Part shown: positions 61,909 through 64,000 of the stretch, one piece after another
Numbering within the stretch: the first letter of the stretch is position 1
How the letters are laid out: each line of letters starts with the position of its first letter
Assembly: GCF_001042615.1 (NCBI RefSeq)
Contig: NZ_AP012327.1
Coordinates: forward strand, 186,001 to 250,000
Direction of reading: 5' to 3'
Length of the DNA stretch: 64,000 bases
DNA from: Bifidobacterium catenulatum subsp. kashiwanohense JCM 15439 = DSM 21854
GTDB lineage: Bacteria; Actinomycetota; Actinomycetes; Actinomycetales; Bifidobacteriaceae
The notes under the pieces: model-generated
The model's input: the letters and a program-made list of their open reading frames with translations, nothing else
Told to the model about the DNA's origin: nothing
Database searches by the model: none
Translations under genes and position numbers: made by a program

Positions 61909-62258
61909 AAGAGGGATTATGCCATCTCACATATTGAAATGCAAAATATATGCAATGTCGGACTGCGGTAAAGCAGAAATTTTCTAACTTTTATTCAGCA
62001 AAGGAAAAGTTGGGAAAATGCTGATTTTTCAACGATTATGTTGGCTCATACGGAGAGGTATGTCGCATTTTGCGTGTTTTTAGCGTGAATTAACGTGAAC
62101 TCGACGCATGCATGATACGTGCGTTGCATGCAAGTATCTCATATACCGGCATAGACGCATTCGAACCGGGCTCAAACACCATAGGCTTATAGCACGAACA
62201 GCGCGGGTTGGCAATACCTGCGAGGAAAAAGCGAGGAAAAATCCGAGGAGGTCCCGCA
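61909..62258. other. 350-bp ltbR-leuC control region
   Basis: Contains GCATGCATG (about 62104) and TGCATGC (about 62127), an inverted pair, and an A/T-rich stretch at 61920-62040 with ATGCAAAATATATGCAAT, itself nearly palindromic. One of these could be the LtbR site. No promoter hexamer pair is convincing, and no leader peptide is seen. Confidence 0.45.
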
Positions 62259-63662
62259 ATGGGAACGACATTGGCCGAGAAGGTCTGGGCCGATCATTTG
62301 GTACGCAGGGGTAGTGATGGGGCTCCCGACTTGCTGTACATTGATCTGATGCTCATGCACGAAGTCACCAGTCCGCAGGCATTCGAAGGCTTGCGATTGG
62401 CCGGACGCAAGCCGCGTCACCTTGACCAGCTGATCGCAACGGAAGATCACAACACTCCGACTGCCGACATCGACCGCCCGAATCCGGATAAGATCTCTGC
62501 GCTGCAGCTGAGCACGCTCGAAAAGAACTGCAAGGATTTTGGCGTACGTCTGTGCCCGCTGGGAGACGCCGATCAGGGCGTGGTGCACGCGTTCGCGCCG
62601 GTGCTGGGTCTGACGCAGCCGGGCATGACGATTGTGTGCGGCGATTCGCACACCTCCACGCACGGCGCGTTCGGTGCCATGGCCATCGGCATCGGCACCT
62701 CCGAAGTCGAACATGTTATGGCAACGCAGACCCTGAGCTTGAAGCCGTTCAAGACCATGGCCGTGAATATCGAAGGTGAGCTGCCGAAGGGCGTCACCGC
62801 AAAAGACATTATTCTTGCGATTATCGCGAAGATCGGCACTGGTGGCGGCCAGGGGCACGTCATCGAATATCGCGGCGAAGCCATCAAGAAACTGTCGATG
62901 GACGCACGCATGACCATCTGCAACATGTCGATCGAAGCAGGCGCCCGCGCCGGCATGATCGCGCCGGACGAAGTGACGTTCGAATACCTGAAGGGCCGCC
63001 CGCACGCGCCGGAAGGCGAAATGTGGGACAAGGCCGTCGAATACTGGAAGACGCTGAAAACCGATGATGACGCCGTGTTCGACAAGGAAGTGACCATCAA
63101 GGCTGAAGACCTCGAACCGTACGTGACCTGGGGCACCAATCCGGGCCAGAGCATCAAGATCTCCGGCGTGGTGCCGGATCCGGCCTCGTTCAACGACGAG
63201 ACCGAGCGCACCGCGGCCGAGCGTGCCATTGCCTACATGGGTTTGACTCCGGGCACGCCCATCAAAGACATTGCCGTGGATACCGTGTTCATCGGCTCCT
63301 GCACCAACGGACGCCTTGAGGATCTGCGCGTGGCCGCCTCCATTATGAAGGGGCATCACAAGGCCGAGAACATTCACCGCGTGCTCGTGGTGCCGGCCTC
63401 CTCGCGTGTGCGCTTGCAGGCGGAAAAGGAAGGACTCGACAAGATATTCAAGGACTTCGGTGCCGAATGGCGTAACGCCGGATGCTCCATGTGCCTGGGC
63501 ATGAACCCCGACAAGATGGTGGCCCGCGAACGTTCCATTTCCACGTCGAACCGCAACTTCGAAGGACGTCAGGGCAAGGGATCGCGTACGCACTTGGCAT
63601 CACCGGCAGTCGCCGCAGCAACCGCCATCCGCGGTACCATCTCGTCTCCGGCCGACCTGTGA
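62259..63662 (+). CDS. leuC: 3-isopropylmalate dehydratase large subunit
   Basis: A 467-residue aconitase-family subunit. It has [21 protein letters not shown] in parts, [14 protein letters not shown] and [13 protein letters not shown]; the Cys residues of the last two bind the [4Fe-4S] cluster. With LeuD it isomerises 2- to 3-isopropylmalate. GAGGAGGT precedes the ATG at 62259. leuD follows after 71 bp. Confidence 0.97.
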   Translation: MGTTLAEKVWADHLVRRGSDGAPDLLYIDLMLMHEVTSPQAFEGLRLAGRKPRHLDQLIATEDHNTPTADIDRPNPDKISALQLSTLEKNCKDFGVRLCPLGDADQGVVHAFAPVLGLTQPGMTIVCGDSHTSTHGAFGAMAIGIGTSEVEHVMATQTLSLKPFKTMAVNIEGELPKGVTAKDIILAIIAKIGTGGGQGHVIEYRGEAIKKLSMDARMTICNMSIEAGARAGMIAPDEVTFEYLKGRPHAPEGEMWDKAVEYWKTLKTDDDAVFDKEVTIKAEDLEPYVTWGTNPGQSIKISGVVPDPASFNDETERTAAERAIAYMGLTPGTPIKDIAVDTVFIGSCTNGRLEDLRVAASIMKGHHKAENIHRVLVVPASSRVRLQAEKEGLDKIFKDFGAEWRNAGCSMCLGMNPDKMVARERSISTSNRNFEGRQGKGSRTHLASPAVAAATAIRGTISSPADL

Positions 63663-63733
63663 ATCCTTGGAAATCCTCGGAAAATCTTGGATTTCCGGCA
63701 TCCTGTGAATCGTAAATCGAAAGAAATGTTGAA

Positions 63734-64000
63734 ATGGAAAAACTGACTGCTCTTACCGGCGTGGCCGTGCCGCTTCGCCGCTCCAACGTCGATACCGACC
63801 AGATTATTCCCGCCGTGTTTTTGAAGCGCGTGCAGAAGTCCGGTTTTGACGACGCGCTGTTCTACGCATGGCGTCGCGATCCGGAATTCGTGCTCAACCA
63901 GCCGGAATACAAGCAGGGCAAGATTCTCGTTGCCGGACCGGATTTCGGTATCGGCTCTTCGCGTGAACATGCCGTGTGGGCGCTGCACGATTACGGTTTC
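63734..64000 (+). CDS. leuD: 3-isopropylmalate dehydratase small subunit (partial, cut by window end)
   Basis: The first 89 codons of Leu[21 protein letters not shown] is followed by [13 protein letters not shown] and [14 protein letters not shown], the small-subunit active-site loop. It starts at ATG 63734 and is in operon with leuC. Confidence 0.96.
   Translation, partial: MEKLTALTGVAVPLRRSNVDTDQIIPAVFLKRVQKSGFDDALFYAWRRDPEFVLNQPEYKQGKILVAGPDFGIGSSREHAVWALHDYGF

Overview
The window looks like a stretch of Bifidobacterium chromosome. The evidence is moderately GC-rich coding sequence, actinobacterial marker genes (MurT/GatD lipid II amidation, Ino1-type inositol phosphate synthase, a Nudix-SixA fusion near polyphosphate kinase, an IclR-type LtbR beside leuCD, a DUF4244-type Flp pilin) and a short actinobacterial SRP RNA. 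A B. adolescentis/catenulatum-like species is my guess; the window alone does not fix the species. Most of the window is ordinary housekeeping sequence. No prophage, insertion sequence or CRISPR array was seen.

Layout. 0-10 kb: end of murT, gatD, a small phasin-like protein, an ABC1/UbiB kinase, a glycerophosphodiesterase, then on the minus strand upp, an unknown gene, a Nudix-SixA fusion and ppk. 10-15.2 kb: a candidate structured RNA with its own promoter and terminator, then a compact Tad pilus cluster (tadZ, tadA, tadB, tadC, Flp-like pilin, two TadE-like pseudopilins). Both parts of the cluster are preceded by the same 50-bp element carrying DnaA-box-like 9-mers. 15.3-22.6 kb: lipid kinase, TetR regulator with two operators, dnaX, recR, and an aspartokinase split into catalytic and ACT genes, convergent with asd. 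23.9-27.3 kb: a TacAT-like toxin-antitoxin pair, a DUF5701 gene and a metallophosphoesterase. 27.5-36.2 kb: leuA, a class A penicillin-binding protein with a repetitive tail, ino1, glf, the SRP RNA and a PAP2 phosphatase.

36.3-42.8 kb: topA, tmk and holB in series, with an odd 126-bp insertion and a 32-bp duplication between topA and tmk, then a 53-bp-period tandem array and a LacI regulator. 43-50 kb: divergent ptsH and ptsI (general PTS proteins), a PEBP-family protein, a C69 dipeptidase, formate-tetrahydrofolate ligase, and a MIF-like tautomerase whose 3' end is duplicated. 50-57.4 kb: GtrA, an MFS transporter, a histidine phosphatase, an unknown protein, a DUF805 membrane protein and a HipBA pair. 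57.5-64 kb: gltX followed by tRNA-Glu and tRNA-Gln, a second metallophosphoesterase paralogous to the one at 25.7-27.3 kb, ltbR divergent from leuC, and the start of leuD.

How the genes connect. lysC, its ACT partner and asd carry out the first steps of aspartate-family amino acid synthesis. leuA with leuCD gives leucine synthesis, probably under LtbR. dnaX, recR, topA, tmk and holB serve replication and repair. MurT/GatD and the class A PBP serve the cell wall, and Glf supplies galactofuranose for surface glycans. The least explained signals are non-coding: the candidate 6S-like RNA, the repeated pilus-upstream element, the topA-tmk insertion and the 53-bp array.
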